Shown one piece after another: positions 22,069-35,264 of a stretch of DNA of 64,000 bases (position 1 is its first letter; every line of letters starts with the position of its first letter). The position numbers were made by a program, and so were the translations under genes. The stretch is from Mrakia gelida (Eukaryota > Basidiomycota > Tremellomycetes > Cystofilobasidiales > Mrakiaceae). The notes below the pieces were generated by a model. That model was given only the letters and a program-made list of their open reading frames with translations, was not told the origin of the DNA and made no database searches. The stretch is taken from NCBI GenBank assembly GCA_024345305.1, contig BRON01000009.1, positions 558,001 through 622,000 of the forward strand. The letters are read 5' to 3'.

Positions 22069-25000
22069 CTACCCCCTCCTCCCAACATTCCTCCTAACCT
22101 TCCTCCTCTCTCCACCCACTACTCCCACTCCTCCGCCAGCCCTCCTCTCCTCTAGATACGGCACGTCTTCCCACCCTCCAACTCCCTCGTTCCCTCGTCG
22201 CCAATCCACCATCCCAGCCACAGGAAGTTCCGTCTCCCCCTTCACCAGTACCCTCACGCCGGGGAGCATCGAGTTCGGTAGAGGAGTGAGGAGTTCGATC
22301 TTGGTTGAGTTGAAGGAAGAGGAGGAGGGGACGGCTCGAACGATCGCGAATCCTAGTAAAGACGACGTTGATGGCGAGGGAGGAGGGCGGGCTCGGGTGT
22401 AGGGTGGTAGAGTCGACGAGGTCGAAGACCTCGGCTGATGTTCGTAATCCTCATCCCACGCAACCAGCCCAACGACGCTGACGTCCAACGCTCTGAGCAC
22501 CTCGTCCTCCTCTACCTCCTCCGCTCCAGGTCCAACGAGGAAGATTCCATCGAGTCCGACTGTCCAATCGAGGATGAGAGGTCGTTTGGAGACCAGGGGG
22601 GGGGTGAAATCCCAGGAGGAGGCGAGAGGGGAGGGTTGGATGGAGTTCGAATGAGTGGCGAAGGAGGTGAGGGGAGATTGGAAGCGAGCGTGGAAGTAGG
22701 AGAGGAGGGAGAGGGTTCTTAGGTCTGAGGGGGTGAAGCGGGAGGAGTGGGAGGAAGAAGGGACGGGGAGGAGGATGTAGCGGGAGATTTTGAGGCTGCC
22801 GTGTCCGTTTGAGGAGGAGTTCTGGTTGTGAGATGAGCGGAACCCTTCGTGTTCGCCGACTTCTTCATCGTCGAAGTCGTCGTCGGTTTGACCTTGAGCT
22901 CTCGCAAGGGCTCTGCCGTACTCCTTCCCTCTCAGTCTTCCCCATCCTCCCTCTACGGGGATCCTTCCTTCCCAACTCCCGTCCTCCCCTCCGACGACTT
23001 CGAACTCAAACTCGACTCGCTCCCCGACCATCTCCTCGATCTTCTTCAGGAGGTCCATCCCAAGCCCTTTGACCCATCCTTGGGTGTTGATGACGAGGGG
23101 GATCATGGAGACGTTGCGGTCGTCGTTGGGATTGGAAGACGAGGGTGAGGAGGAGGATGGGTACTGGACGTTGAGACGGTAGTGCTCGAGGAGGTTGGAG
23201 ATGGCGGAGAGGTAGGCTGTTGGGTTGGATCGAGGGGAGGGAGATCCGATGTGATGCGAGCGGAGGGGGATGGAGGGGTGGGTGAAGGGTGGGCCTGGGG
23301 AGGGAAGGGGAAGGGGAAGGAGAGAAGGAGAGCGACGCGTCGAGGTCAGTTCGAGCTTTCGTTTCTTGGTCTTCCTTCTCGCTCATCTCCCATGACCTTC
23401 TCAATTCCATACTCCAAGCTCTCTGGCCCCAAGAACGAGACTGAAGAGCGTTCGAAACTCACCTAAAATCCCCTGCTCGACAACCACCAAACTCACGCTC
23501 CCTTCCACTCCCCACTCCCCTTGACCCAGATCCGCCTCAAGGACAGCAACGTATCTATACCGATCCAGCAACCCATTCACCAACGCTCTCGCGAACGTCG
23601 ACTTCCCTGAACGTTTCGGCCCTTTGATCAGAGCGGTGAAGGAAGCGAACGCGTCCTCCTCCTCGTCCTCTTCGTCCGAGTCGTCTGAGTCGTCGGCTTG
23701 AGATGCGGGACGGAGGGTGGGAGGAAGACGAGGGAGGGAGTTGTCGAGAGAGGAGAGCCAGGAGGGAGGGAGGGTGTGAGGGAGGTGAGGGGATTGAGTG
23801 AGGATCTGTGAGGGACGACGAAGGGAGGGACTGGTGGTGAGCTCGAGTTGTTTAAGCCTCGCATTTTCGAAGCGAGAAGAGCGCGGCAACTCACAGGATG
23901 GAACCCTCTCACACCCCACCCAGCTTCGTCTCCTTTCCAGATCCCTTCAAACCCAGGGACAGCCTTTCCCATGCCTTCCAGACCTGTTCGAAGCTCCCTG
24001 ACGAGGAAGCGAGCGACGAAGGTCTCCTCGCCGTCCTCCGAGTCGAGTCCGAGAGCTTCGAGAAGCGGTGAGGAGTTCGATGAGCTGGCGTAAGAGAAGG
24101 AGGAGGGGGTGATGACGGGGAGAGGGTAGCATGTTGGCGCGTAGACGGGGTGAGGAGATGGAGGTTGGTTCGAGGAGGAGGAAGAGGTTGAGGAGGACGG
24201 ATGAAGGGTCGCGTTAAGGATGGACAGCGACGAGACGAGAGGGTAGAGACGACAGAGACCGGAGAAGATGAGGTTCTGGAAACGACGAAAAGCGATCAAA
24301 GTGCGTTAGAGGGAGCTCGAAGGAAGACGAGCTCGAGGAAAGAAATCAAAGCTCACCTCTCCCTCCTTCAACGACACCACCACGGCTCCCTCCCCTTCCT
24401 CCACATCCATAAACACCTTCCTCAACTTCTCCTCCTCAACCCTAACCACATTCTTCCCAAACGAAGGCAAGAACGACGACATGGCGCCTCCAGCAGGAGG
24501 AGCCGAAGCGAGAGCGAGCTTGTCCCTCTTCCTCTTCCCAGCTCGTCCAGGAGTCCAGGCTCCCTCCTCCTCTTCCTCCTCCTCCTCTTCCTCATCTCGT
24601 TCTTCCTCCACCTCACTCCCAACCTCCTCATCAAGCCCCACTTCTTCTTCCTCTTCCCCATCAGACTCTCCCATCTCCCTATCAAACCCTCCTCCGACCA
24701 TCCCTCCCGAAGGACTCCATCCTCTCTGCCCTCCTCCTCCTCCTGGTCCTCCAATAAACTCGACCCTCCCCCTCCCCTGGGTCTCCATCTCCGGCAGATC
24801 CTCATCCCAGTACCTCGCTACGGCTTTCCCTTTGCCTTTACGTTTTCGTTGCTGTTTCGTTGGAGCTGTAGGACGAGAGGATCCGAGGGAGACGAGCTCA
24901 CCATCCATCATCAGCGTCAACGGTTCAGGTCGAAGCAGAGACGAGGACGAGAACCCTGAGGAGGAGGACGAGGAGGAGGGGGAAGAGGGGACGGGGGAGT

Positions 25001-25235
25001 TGAGGATGTCGAGAGCTTCTTGGTCTTGATCGTCGCCATCGTAGCTGTCGTTGGGTCGCGAGGAGGAAGAAGGAGTTGAGGAGGAGGTCGAGAGAAGGAG
25101 AGCTGCCGCTGCTTTTCTTGCAGCGATAGCGCTCAAGGGAGGAGCTCCTGCTACTGGAGTGGGTTGAGGTTGATTGGGCGGGGTGGGAGTAGGTTTGGGT
25201 GTTTTCTTTCTCTTCTTGAGAGCTGGAGCGGACAT
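22069..25235 (-). CDS. GRC3: Polynucleotide 5'-hydroxyl kinase GRC3 (NOL9-like)
   Basis: Starts [20 protein letters not shown], a basic nuclear or nucleolar-type tail with long Ser and Glu runs. The first exon ends near 24357 in VSLKEGE. After an intron comes [20 protein letters not shown], the N-terminal beta domain. The P-loop is [19 protein letters not shown] (about 23620-23565), followed by [15 protein letters not shown] (Asp of the kinase fold) and [11 protein letters not shown]. After the next intron come [20 protein letters not shown] and [18 protein letters not shown], both hallmark Clp1/Grc3 segments. The C-terminal domain follows ([20 protein letters not shown]), ending in basic residues. 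Known role: with Las1, processes ITS2 in pre-rRNA by phosphorylating the cleaved 26S precursor; it also acts in Pol I termination. The lengthy acidic N-terminal insert looks disordered. Start codons of GRC3 and AFG1 are 158 bp apart. Confidence 0.9.
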
Positions 25236-25393
25236 CGTGGTTGGTCTCCTTCGTGAGCTTCGACGTCCGAAAAAGCTGAAGTGGATCGGTCGAAGCTCGG
25301 GGACTCCTCCTCGAAAGCTGCTTCCTTCCTTCCCTGCGAGAGATTCGTGTTTTCACTTTTCGACCCCCAACCATCAGTGTCGAAAGGAAGAAG

Positions 25394-28298
25394 ATGCTCG
25401 TACGATGCCCTCATCGTCTAGCTCTCGCTCTTCTTTCGCCTCAACCCATCGCCTCTGCAAGACGGACGAGCTCAAGCTCAGCTTCAACTCCTCCTCCTCC
25501 TCCTCGATCTTCCGTCCCTTCTTTCGACCTCCTGGAAGTGTACCGCTCTAAAGTCGACTCGGGAGAAGTGAAATGGGATGACACTCAAGTCAGAATCGTA
25601 GTCCAAGTAAGCCCGTCTTCCCTCCTTCAGCCGATCTCTTGCGATCTAGCAATCTGACCCTCTCCCTCTCTCTCCTTGGTTCGTTGATCAAGCTTCGTTC
25701 CCTCCATCGAACCCTACACAACTACACCCCTCCCTCCCATCTCCTCCTCCTCTCCCAACCTCGCCCTCCCCTCCAACTCAAGGACTCCTCGTCGTCGTGG
25801 TGGCCCTGGAGCTCAGGGGACTCTGGTCAAACGGAGATGCAGAAAGAGGAGACGATGGAGCTCGCGAGAGTGCTGTCCATCGAGGAGGAACTTGCTTTGC
25901 TGCCCTCTCCGAGAGGAGTCCTGTTGATCGGACCTCCTGGAAGTGGGAAGACGATGTTGCTCGACATGCTGTTTCATCATCTGGAGGTGGAGGGGAAACA
26001 GAGGAGGCATTATCATTCGGTGAGCAAGCGTCCGTCTCGTTCGCGTTCAGCCCTCGAACGACGAGCTCACCTCTCGTCCTCCCTCCTTTCCACCACCCAC
26101 CCACCGCCCACTTACCCAACCCACCCACCCAGTTCCTCCTCCACATCTACCGCCTCATCTACGAAGAATCCCTCGCCTTCCGTCTCCCCCCCTCCGCCCA
26201 CTCCCAAGCTCAAGCTCAAGCAGTCAGGAAAGGATGGAAGTCCGTCTTCGCCTCGGGCGCGTTCGACGATCCTACGTCTGCTCTTCCCAGGCCTAAGATT
26301 CGGCAGGGGCTGAGTACTACGGCGACGAGTGGGAGTGGGAGTGGTGTGTACGTGAGTAGTCCGTACAAGGATGATGAGTTGGTGTTTCGGGTGGCGAAGA
26401 GGTTGATGAAGGAGGAGGGGTGGTTGATTTTGTGAGCTGCTCTCGTTCTTCTTGCTCCTTTCGTTGCCCCGCTCGTACACTCGTTTCGTTCAAGCAACCG
26501 AATGACTGACTCCCTCTCTCTCGTTTCGTTCCCGCCTCGTTCGTCCCCAAGATTCGACGACCTCCAACTCCTCGACCCCCCTTCAACCCATCTCCTCCGC
26601 TCCGTCCTCCTCCACTTCTGGCGTCTCGGAGGCGTCGTCCTCTCCACTTCCAACCGCGTACCGGAAGATCTGTACACCCAGGGAGTGATGCGGAAGAGGA
26701 TGGAGGGCTTCTTGGCTTGCTTGAGGGGGAGGTGTGAGGTTTTGGAGGTCGATGGAGGGAAGGATTGGAGGGAGTTGGAGGATGATGTAGAGGAGGGAGC
26801 CATGTCGAGGGGTGGGAGTTGGGTGATTGGGGAGGAGGAGAAGAAGGGTTTCGAGGAAAGGTGGGAGAGGGAGGTTGGGGGGAGGAGAGGTGAGTGAGGG
26901 ATTGAGGGAAGAGAGCGGGAGGAGGGAGACGACGACGCGACTGACGTTTGAACTCCCGCTCCGCATTCGATCTTAACAGTCGAGCGACATACGCTTACGA
27001 TCTACAACCGACCTGTGACGGTGGAGAAGCAGACTACTGCTGCTTCGACGACGGACGAGGGACGTGTCGCGAGGTTTACTTTTGCGGAGATTTGCGAGAC
27101 GGTCAGTTCTGTCTTCCTCCCCTTTGTACGACGTCCACCCATCCACAAGTGCTGATCTTCCTCTCTCGTTCTTGGTTCGCCCAGACTCTCGGACCAGCAG
27201 ACTACCTCACGTGAGATTTCGTTCTTTCTTCCTCGTCTTCCGACGCGTCGTTCTCGAGCTCTTCAACTGACGCGCTCCCTCACGTCCTTTTTCTTGTTTT
27301 CGTCTCAGCATATCCTCCACCTACTCAACCATCTTCATCTCTGACGTCCCTGCCATCCGAGTCTCCATGAAGAACGAGGCTCGTCGACTCATCAACCTTC
27401 TTGACGCTTTGGTTCGTTCTCGTTTCCTCCCCTCTTCTCCCCTCCCTCCTCTGCCCCCTTCTCCCTCTCTGAACTCACCTTTACCTCTTCCCACCCCCAC
27501 CCGCCCCCTCGCAGTACGAATCCCGCACCCGCCTACACGTCCACTCCCTCGTCCCCTTAGCCCAACTCTTCTTCGCCGACGCCAACTCCTCCTCGTCCAA
27601 CATCGAACGCGACTCGCTCGAGCAGGAAGCCCTCTCGGAGATGGAGAAGGAAATGGAGGAACCTACTCGACCGAACGTATCGCTGTACGAGTATCAGGAG
27701 CTGAAGGCGAAGGTGGAGAGTAGGAAGGAGGAGGGAGCGGGAGTGGGAGTGGGAGCGGGAGGGGGAGGGACGTTTGCGAACTTGGCTATCTTCACGGGGG
27801 AAGATGAGAGGTTTGCCTTCGTAAGTTCTTCGTTCTCTTTCATCCTTTCGAGTGAGCACCCCAACTAACTCAACTCCTCTGTACCTCGCTTTCGCCCAGA
27901 AACGAGCTCTCTCCCGCCTCACAGAAATGTGCAACCCGTCCTACCGTCAACGGCCCTGGACTCCCCTCCCTCTTTCCGTTCGGTCTTGGGAATCACCCTC
28001 TCACACCTCTCCCTCTTCCCTCTCCCCCTCCTCCTCAACCCCAACCAAGCCAACTCCAACGACCGCCGACCCACCCCGCTCGTCCTTCGTCGTCGAGGGA
28101 GAGGGCGATTTCGCGTCGGAAGCTTCGTACGATTCGAGACCCAATCTCGGAGGAGCGAGTGCAGTGACGGGTCCGAGGGAGAATGCACCGAGGTTGAAGG
28201 GAGAAAGTCATTTCTGGGGGGTTGGGGAGTGGGGGAGTGGGGGGAAGGGGAGGGAGGGGGAGAAGGGGAGGGACGAGAGGGAGGTGAAGGGGGGTTGA
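25394..28298 (+). CDS. AFG1: AFG1/LACE1-like mitochondrial AAA-type ATPase
   Basis: Start MLVRCPHRLALALLSPQPIA, an Arg/Ala/Ser-rich likely mitochondrial presequence. Body: SFDLLEVYRSKVDSGEVKWD, then Walker A LLIGPPGSGKTMLLDMLF (about 25925-25975). Next come FLLHIYRLIYEESLAF, DELVFRVAKRLMKEEG with Walker B LILFDDLQLLD, and GGVVLSTSNRVPEDLYTQGV. ETTLGPADYLTISSTYSTIF, DVPAIRVSMKNEARRLINLL and KRALSRLTEMCNPSY follow. These are the Afg1/LACE1 family blocks in order. Known role: inner-membrane ATPase that helps degrade misfolded or unassembled mitochondrial proteins, including cytochrome oxidase subunits. The C-terminus is extended by a long Ser/Gly/Glu tail, encoded by very G-rich DNA (28200-28290), unlike shorter family members. 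About seven introns. Confidence 0.9.
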
Positions 28299-30386
28299 TT
28301 GATGTGTTCTGCTACTGCTCTTTGAGAGTTTGAGAGATGTGGGTCGTATGAAGGAACAGGAATCTACGAATAATCTTGGGGAGGGGGCAGAGCGTTTGAG
28401 CTCGAAACGCGGGCGGGCGAGAGAGTTCGACGCGTCCTCAGTTTCTCAAAGAGGATGACACCTCTCGCCCACGTTCGAGGAGCTTGAAAGGCATTCGGAA
28501 ACACTTTAGGGGATGCGAGGCGTGTGTTTGCCCTCAAGAGAGCGAGAGGAAAGATGAAACCCGTCGTCTCTTGAGCTTTCGACGCGTCTCGAACGACTCC
28601 TCTCCTCCTCGCACAGAAACCTGCATACAGCTGGCGGACAGGTCATGAGACGGGCAATGAGATCCAGCTCCGGTCTATGAGACCCAATTCGACAGCAAAC
28701 AGACACCCCCTTGCCTTCCTTCCCTCATCCTCTTCTCCTCCACCCATCCCCGACGCGAACCGTGCAGCCTCTGATTTTTCTCTCTTCACCCCTCTCCTTC
28801 ACCCTTTTGTTCTCGAACACACACAGCCCAAACATTCGAGGGCTTCCTTCCTTTCCTTTCAACCATCACCTCGAAGCTTCCAAGGAAGAACAAAAGAAGA
28901 GAGCAGCAACCAAACGTCGAGCAGATCATTCAACAAACCGTCGTCGCTCTCTCCTTTCAGCCCGTACTCTCGCGTGGCCTGTCATCCTACGATCCCCTCC
29001 TTCTTTTTCCGAGACAGGAAAGAACGAGCTCAAAAAACCTCTCGCCCGTACATCTCTCGACTAGGATAACCTCCCAGGTGAGTTGTTGGTGAGAGGCGGC
29101 TCGCGTCGTCGGAGGGCGAAGAGAGTTCGCGATGAGATCGAGCGGTTGAGGGCTGAGCTTGACCTTTCCTTTCCTTCCTTCCTTCCCTGCTTCTAGCGTC
29201 ACCAGTTCCTCGGTATCAACAACAGACTCGTCCTCAAGGAAGGTTTTCATAGGTTCGTCCTCTCTCTTTTTAGCTTCAGAGGTCGATTATGGGAGGCAGT
29301 AGGGAGCAGGGTTTCCGACGCGTGAGAGGGGATCGACGAACGAGAAGCTCGTTCAACGTCAACGTCTTCCCTCCCTCCCCTAGAGCCTCGCCTACCTAGA
29401 CCTTCTATCGCGTCGCTCGATAAGGTGTCGGTTCGGACTTGTTTGCTTTGTGCAGATCTGTAAGCGATCTTTGAGAAGGTTGGCTCGCTGACTGCCTTTT
29501 TCTGGGATCAATTAGACGACGTTCGATCTCTCCTTCTGGCAAAGCTTCGACGCCTCCCTCTCTCCCTCCCTCCGTCATTCATTGTTTTTCTCGGGATTCA
29601 AGAGAAACACAGTCCATCGTCGTCCTCGTGAGTGCTTCGTTTCTCTCAATTTTTTGGTCTCAGAGGGAGGAAACTGAGCCCAGGACGAATGAGACGTTGA
29701 CTTCGCCCTTCTCTTTGGTTCTCTCCTTCACTCTCCCCTCCACCCTCAACCTTCTCTCCTCCTTCCCTCCCCTTCTCGTTTTTCCCCCCCTTCGCTCGCT
29801 CTCTCGCTCGTTTCTGGTTCTCGTTGTCGCCCCTGGTGGATGATAATCTGCAGTCACAACTCGACCCATCCCCTACCAGAGCCCTCTCCGACGACCTTCA
29901 GAGGCGCGTGAGCTCTCGCTTTCCTCCTTCTCCTTCAAAACAAAACACGTCCTCCCTTCCTCTTCCTCGTGTGAGCTCCCTCAACTTCTCTCAATCGACG
30001 CGTCTCATCTCGTAGATCTATCCATGCTGATCCTTCTCGCCATCTCTTTTGGATCTCTGCAGCTTCCTCCTCCTCTTCGACGAAGCAAGACCGCAGGTTC
30101 GGCCAAGCCAGCTCCTCCTTCCCTCCCTTCCTCTCCTGGTCCTCGCTCTCCTTCTTTGAGTGATTTCTAGGCGTCTTCTGAAGGTGAGTGGTCGTCTCCA
30201 CAGCCTTCGTGCGAAGTCATATCAGCTTCGGAGAGTAGAGGGAGGAGCGGGAAGCCTAAACGTCAGAGGCTGAAGCTGACCTTCACTTCCCTTCCTTCGT
30301 GCCTTGCTCTCATATCCATTCTTTCCGTCCCTCCCTCCCTTTCTAGCTCCCGCCCTCTTCCCCTCATCTTGCCACAACCCACCACC
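28299..30386 (+). promoter_or_regulatory. Long, probably spliced 5' leader/promoter of the Ras exchange factor
   Basis: About 2.1 kb without a convincing coding frame. The first 350 bp would be the AFG1 3' UTR. From about 28690 the DNA is C/T-rich on the plus strand and shows splice-like junctions. A donor CCCAG|GTGAGT lies near 29080 and an acceptor TTCTAG|CG near 29197. Acceptor-like GCAG and ATTAG sites lie near 29457 and 29514, a GTGAGC near 29909, an acceptor CTGCAG near 30062, and a donor GTGAGT near 30184. This pattern fits an intron-bearing 5' UTR. Copies of ACGCGT lie at 28430, 28582, 29318 and 29999. A small separate gene cannot be excluded. Confidence 0.4.
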
Positions 30387-33300
30387 ATGTCCCCTTTAGT
30401 CCCAGGCCAATCTCCCAAACGGTCTCGTACTCCTCAACCCATCAAGGCTCCCTCCCATCACTCCTCTTCCTCTCACTCCTCCTCTCCCAACCCTCGAGCA
30501 GCCTCGCCTAGCTACTCCCAATCCTCCTCCAGCGGATCCCTCTCCAACCTCGGATCTTCCAGCACCGTCTCCCATAGGAGACAGACCATCCTCAGTCCGT
30601 TCATCGACGACGAGTTCGATCAGGAGGACGACGACGAGACCGACCATCCAGTCGAGTTCGTTGAGTCGGAACACGACTTTCAACCTCTCGGAAATCCGAC
30701 CTACCTCTCCTTCAGACGAAGGCAGATCATCAAGGTCTTCAACAAGGACCCCTCAGGGTGGTGGGACGGAGAACTGGAAGGCAGGAGAGGGTGGTTCCCT
30801 AGGCGAGTCCAGTCGTAGCTCGTTTGGTCGAAGGAACGGAGAGCGTCGAGATGAGCTTCCAGGCACGAAGCTAAGCTGAAGCTAATCTTCTTCGTCTTCG
30901 TGTGCTCTAGCAACTACGTCAACACTCCCAGTCGTATAGACATCAGCTCGGAACCCATGTCTCGTCAGGTTCGTCTCCCTTCCAAACCAAACTCTCGCTC
31001 CTCGTCGCGAGGTCCGAAGCAAGCTCCAGATGACTGACGTCTCTCGTCTCCGCCTCCCTCTCTTCTACAGACCTCAGCTGGACAATCCTCCTCTATGACC
31101 TCCGATTCAGCTCGCTCTTGGACTCGTCGACCTTCAGAAGCCAGCAGCATCGCTTCCTCCAGCGGCGCATCGACCTCGTCCGCTTGGAAACACCCGACGA
31201 ATCCAACGTCGCCTCTCTTCAGCTCTCAACCTCTCGCAGGACCCTCCAAGACTCCATCGAGGAGCGGAAACCGCCGAATGATCCACACGACTCCAGAGAA
31301 CATCCTGGCACCCATCGTTCATGCCATCGCTCTTCTCGAGAACGCAGTCGGAGCGAATCGAGTCACGGTGAGTTAGCAGTCCTCGTCGACGCGTGTTTTT
31401 GTTCGTCCGTTCATCTCGAGGGAGCTGTACTCATTCTCTCTTTTCCTCCTTCTCTTCTTCACAGCACTTCCAACCCTCCACCGCCTGCGTCATCTCCTCC
31501 ATCCGATCCGTCCTCTCGGCTACCGACTGCCTGACGAAGGAATCGCCTCTCCTTCGAACGGAACCAGCCCTCGCTCGAGAACGGAAGCAGGTCCTCTCGG
31601 AACTCAGTCGACTCGTCGCTCAAGCTCGAAGGGCTTCAGGTCCCATGCCGAACGAGGGAGCTCGAGGACCCGAGATGGCGTCGATGCTCAGGATGTCGAG
31701 CGCGTTATTGGAGAACGTGAGGAGGTTCCTCGACGTCGCGGTGAACTGTGGAGTCGAGCTTCCAGAGCGCAGAGGGAACCAGACTGGGATGTCGGACGAT
31801 GACGAGGAGGCCGAGAGGTTGGAGGAACTCGAGAAGACGCCGACGCCTGGATCGCTCAAGTACTCAGCAGCTTTCGGACGAGCCTCTCCTGGACCGAATC
31901 GACGACTTCAAGCAGCCTTCAGGCAACGAGAACCCGCTTCCCTCACCATCCGAGCCAAGAGCATGGCTAACCTTCGAACTCAACATCGAACGTCGGAGGA
32001 GGTGGATCAGACGACCGACTCGGAGGCAGGAGCTCCCTCACCTCACTATGACCGATCTCAACGCGTTCGTCCCTTCCCGGAGGACATCTCCCCTCGTCCA
32101 GGTCATCTCACCGACTCCATCGACTCCTCCTCTACCGGCGAATCGTCCTGGGAATCTCCAAGCGGTCCTCTCACTCCAAATCCTCTCACCGCGGACGAGA
32201 ACGGCAACATCGACGCCCTCGCGTCCGTCAAGATCTCCCACGAACACCTCCTCTCCATCGTCGCTGCCTTCATCGGTCACATCCACTCCCACTCAGCCAG
32301 CTCCCATCCCTCCTCCCACGCCCACCTCCTCGACGTCACTCGGGAATGCATCGACAACGTCCGAGAGCTCCTCACCGTCGTCGAGGCTGTCTCCTTCCAT
32401 CGAGAGATCCGAGAGGCTCGACCCATCGACGTCTCGCAACTCGAGATCGCAGGAGCATCCCTCTACGAAGCTACCGCTCACCTCGTCGCGTCGGCGGAAG
32501 CGGTCGCCTCCCTTCCCTTCAACAGCACCTCCGCGGATCAGGACGACGAGGAACGAGCTCGACTGCTCCATGGAGCGACGGGAACGCTTCGAACAGCAGC
32601 CGATTGCGTCCAGCTCGTCACTCGATGCGTCACCAGGGATCGAGGACTCCCGGACTACCTCGTTCGACTGGACCAGCAACAGAGACGACCCTCGACGTCG
32701 GAAGAGATCGATCCAGACGCAACTCCCCGAAGGACGAAACCAGTCGGTCAGAGAGACACCAACACGCTCTCGTCTCTCGGAAGGAAGGCGACGACGATCA
32801 GCAGCTTGAGGAAGCAGTACGACGAGGAGTCACTCGAGGAGATGATGGACGGTGCTCGAGTCAGTCAGGATGGAGAAGACGAGAACAAGGGGAGGTTCGC
32901 TTCAGCAGAGGACGCGGACGAGTCGACGCCTCACGTCTCCGCGAGAGGATCTCAGGAGTCGACAGTCACGTCGAGTACCTCTTCCTCGTTGCAGACCTTC
33001 AAGTCGGCGGTCAGCTCGAGGACGGAGCAGATCAGGAACTCAGGTTCGGAGCGAGCAGGTTCGCCCTTCAGAATCTCGGATCCCACCGAAGGTTGGTCTC
33101 TTTGGCGCTGCTTCTTCAGCGTCCATCTCGTCGTACTGACTCCTCCTGTTTTCTTCAGGCTCCCTCGCTCTCTCGACCAACTCGACCTCGACCGACGAAT
33201 CCCTTCGAACGTCCTACGAGGGTTCCGAGCACGGCAAGACGCACGTCAAGGTCGCCTCGTCCGGAACTTCCTCCCCTGCCTTCGCCGAGGACTCAGAAGG

Positions 33301-35264
33301 ACGACAATCCCTATCTCTCGACCACAAGCACATCCCTCTCGTCCCTACCATCCTTGAAGTTCCCTCTCAACTCGACCACGTTCGACCTCGATCCTCCTCC
33401 ATCCCTTCACGTCCTCAACCCGCCGCTCCCGCTCCGATGGTCAAGGCCTCGACGGAAACCCCATCATCCACCTCAGGAGACGCTCGACTCTGGGTTGTCA
33501 GTCACGATTACCATCCTACGGACATCGCCTACAGCGCCGACGGCCAGATTGTCGGTGGGACTCTCCCGGTCTTGGTCGAGAAGATGACTCCTCACGACTC
33601 GACGGTCGACCCCTCCTTCCAAGCCACCTTCTACCTCACCTTCCGCCTCTTCACCACTCCCACCCTCCTTCTTGCCGAGCTCCTTCGTCGTTACGATCTC
33701 ACTCCTCCTCCCGGAATGGTCCTCGGTCCAGCAGAACAACTCCTTTGGATGGAACACAAAGTCCTCCCCGTCCGACTTCGAATCTACAACTTCCTCAAGA
33801 CCTGGCTCGACGTTCACTGGCAAGCCGCTACAGACTCAGTAGTCCTCCCTCACCTCCTCGCCTTCGCAAAGGCCACGATGGCTCAGACCCTCCCAGGAAT
33901 GGCGCCGAGGTTGATCGAGTCGATCATGAGGAGGAAAGTCGCGTCCAACCTCCCTCTCCCGGGAGCAGCCCTCTCGAGGACCAAGAGCTCGGATCTTCTT
34001 CGAGGAGGAATTCCCATGAGGGAAAGGTCGTCATCGGTGTCGAACCAGCCTCCTCCGACTCCTCTCATCGCCAGAGGACTCATGAACAAGCTCTCGAACC
34101 AGACGGCCTCGACGAACCTCGGAATCACCGACTTCGACGCGACGGAACTCGCCAGGCAGCTCACGATCATGGAGTCGAAGCTTTACAACGTCATCAAGTC
34201 GGAGGATCTGCTTCAGTCGGGGAAGAAGGCCTCGCCGTCGCTGAAGGCGATGAGCACCTTCTCGAACCAGATGTGAGTCGTCGCGCTCTCGTTCCTGCCT
34301 TCTCGACCCCGTTACTGACTGCTCGTGTTTTTCTTCGACTATTACAGCACTGGATTCGTCTCGGAAGTCATCCTCAACGAGCTGGATCAGAAGAAGAGGA
34401 CTGCTCTCGTCAAGTTCTTCATCAAGTTGACCGTGAGTCGGCCCCTCCTTTCGCCGAACTCTTCGAGCTTCGTCACTGACTCTTCTTCCTCTTCTCGCAC
34501 GCAGACTCGACTCGTCGACCTTCAAAACTACAGTGGAGCCATGGCCGTGCTCGCTGCTCTCAACGGATCGAGCATCACTCGACTGAAGAAGACGTGGGAG
34601 GTTCGTTCGCGTCCTCGTTTCCCCTCTCCCTGCTCCACTCTCGTTCTTCCTTGCTGACTTCGACTTTCACCCTCATCAGGCCCTTCCCAACAAGTACAAG
34701 AACTCTCTTCACTCCCTCCGAGCTCTGTTCGACGTCTCCCGAAACCACGCCTCGGTGAGTTCTGTCGTCTTCCCCTCGTCTGCCCCTTCACCTGCTAATT
34801 CGACGCGTCCCTCCCTCCTTTCTCTTCCAGTACCGAGCTCGTCTTCGCGAGACCTCTCCTCCCGCCCTTCCCTACCTTGGTATCATCCTCACCGATCTCA
34901 CCTTCTGCAACGATGGAAACCAGGACACTCGACCGAGCACTCTCGCTCCCGAGAAGGCTCTCATCAACGTCTCCAAGTTCTACGGTCTCACCAAGCTCGT
35001 CGGCGACTTCGAGAAGTACCAGGTCCCCTTCACCCTCGCCGAGGTCCCAGAAGTCCAGGTCTTCCTTACCAAGGTTCGTTCACTCGATCCAAACTTCGTT
35101 CCCGTGCCCTGGAAGCGTCGAGCTGACCCCCTCCTCGGTTCCCTTCCTCTCAGATCCTCGCCGAGAAGGGTTCAGGATCCAGCTCTATCGAGAACCTCTA
35201 CCGCAAATCGCTCCTTATCGAACCTCGCTCGACTCGAGATCCCTCCAACCCCTACAGGGTTTAG
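30387..35264 (+). CDS. Cdc25-type Ras guanine-nucleotide exchange factor with SH3 domain
   Basis: ATG in an ACCACCATG context. The N-terminus is Ser/Pro-rich, followed by an SH3 domain: VESEHDFQP, LSFRRRQIIKVFNKDPSGWW, GWFPR and NYVN across an intron (30650-30930). A middle region (31460-33060) has helical segments (NILAPIVHAIALLENAVG, SVLSATDCL, VKISHEHLLSIVAAFIGHIH) separated by disordered Ser-rich parts. The RasGEF N-terminal (REM) motif follows: GGTLPVLVEKMTPHDS...FYLTFRLFTTPTLLL (about 33555-33680). The catalytic Cdc25 domain has LGITDFDATELARQLTIMES, TGFVSEVILNELD, AVLAALNGSSITRLKKTW and PPALPYLGIILTDLTFCNDG. The order SH3-REM-RasGEF and the length match fungal Cdc25/Ste6. Known role: loads GTP on Ras to activate cAMP/PKA or mating MAPK signalling. 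Ends NPYRV, TAG at 35262-35264. Confidence 0.92.

Noticed and set aside
24422..25029. Ser-rich and Arg-rich frames opposite the GRC3 N-terminus
   Set aside because: Products of Ser/Glu codon runs read in other frames; the GRC3 frame leads in phase to the P-loop domain.
31748..33587. Long alternative plus-strand frames (353 and 413 codons)
   Set aside because: They are shadows of the Ras exchange factor's large exon. The correct frame carries SH3, REM and RasGEF motifs.
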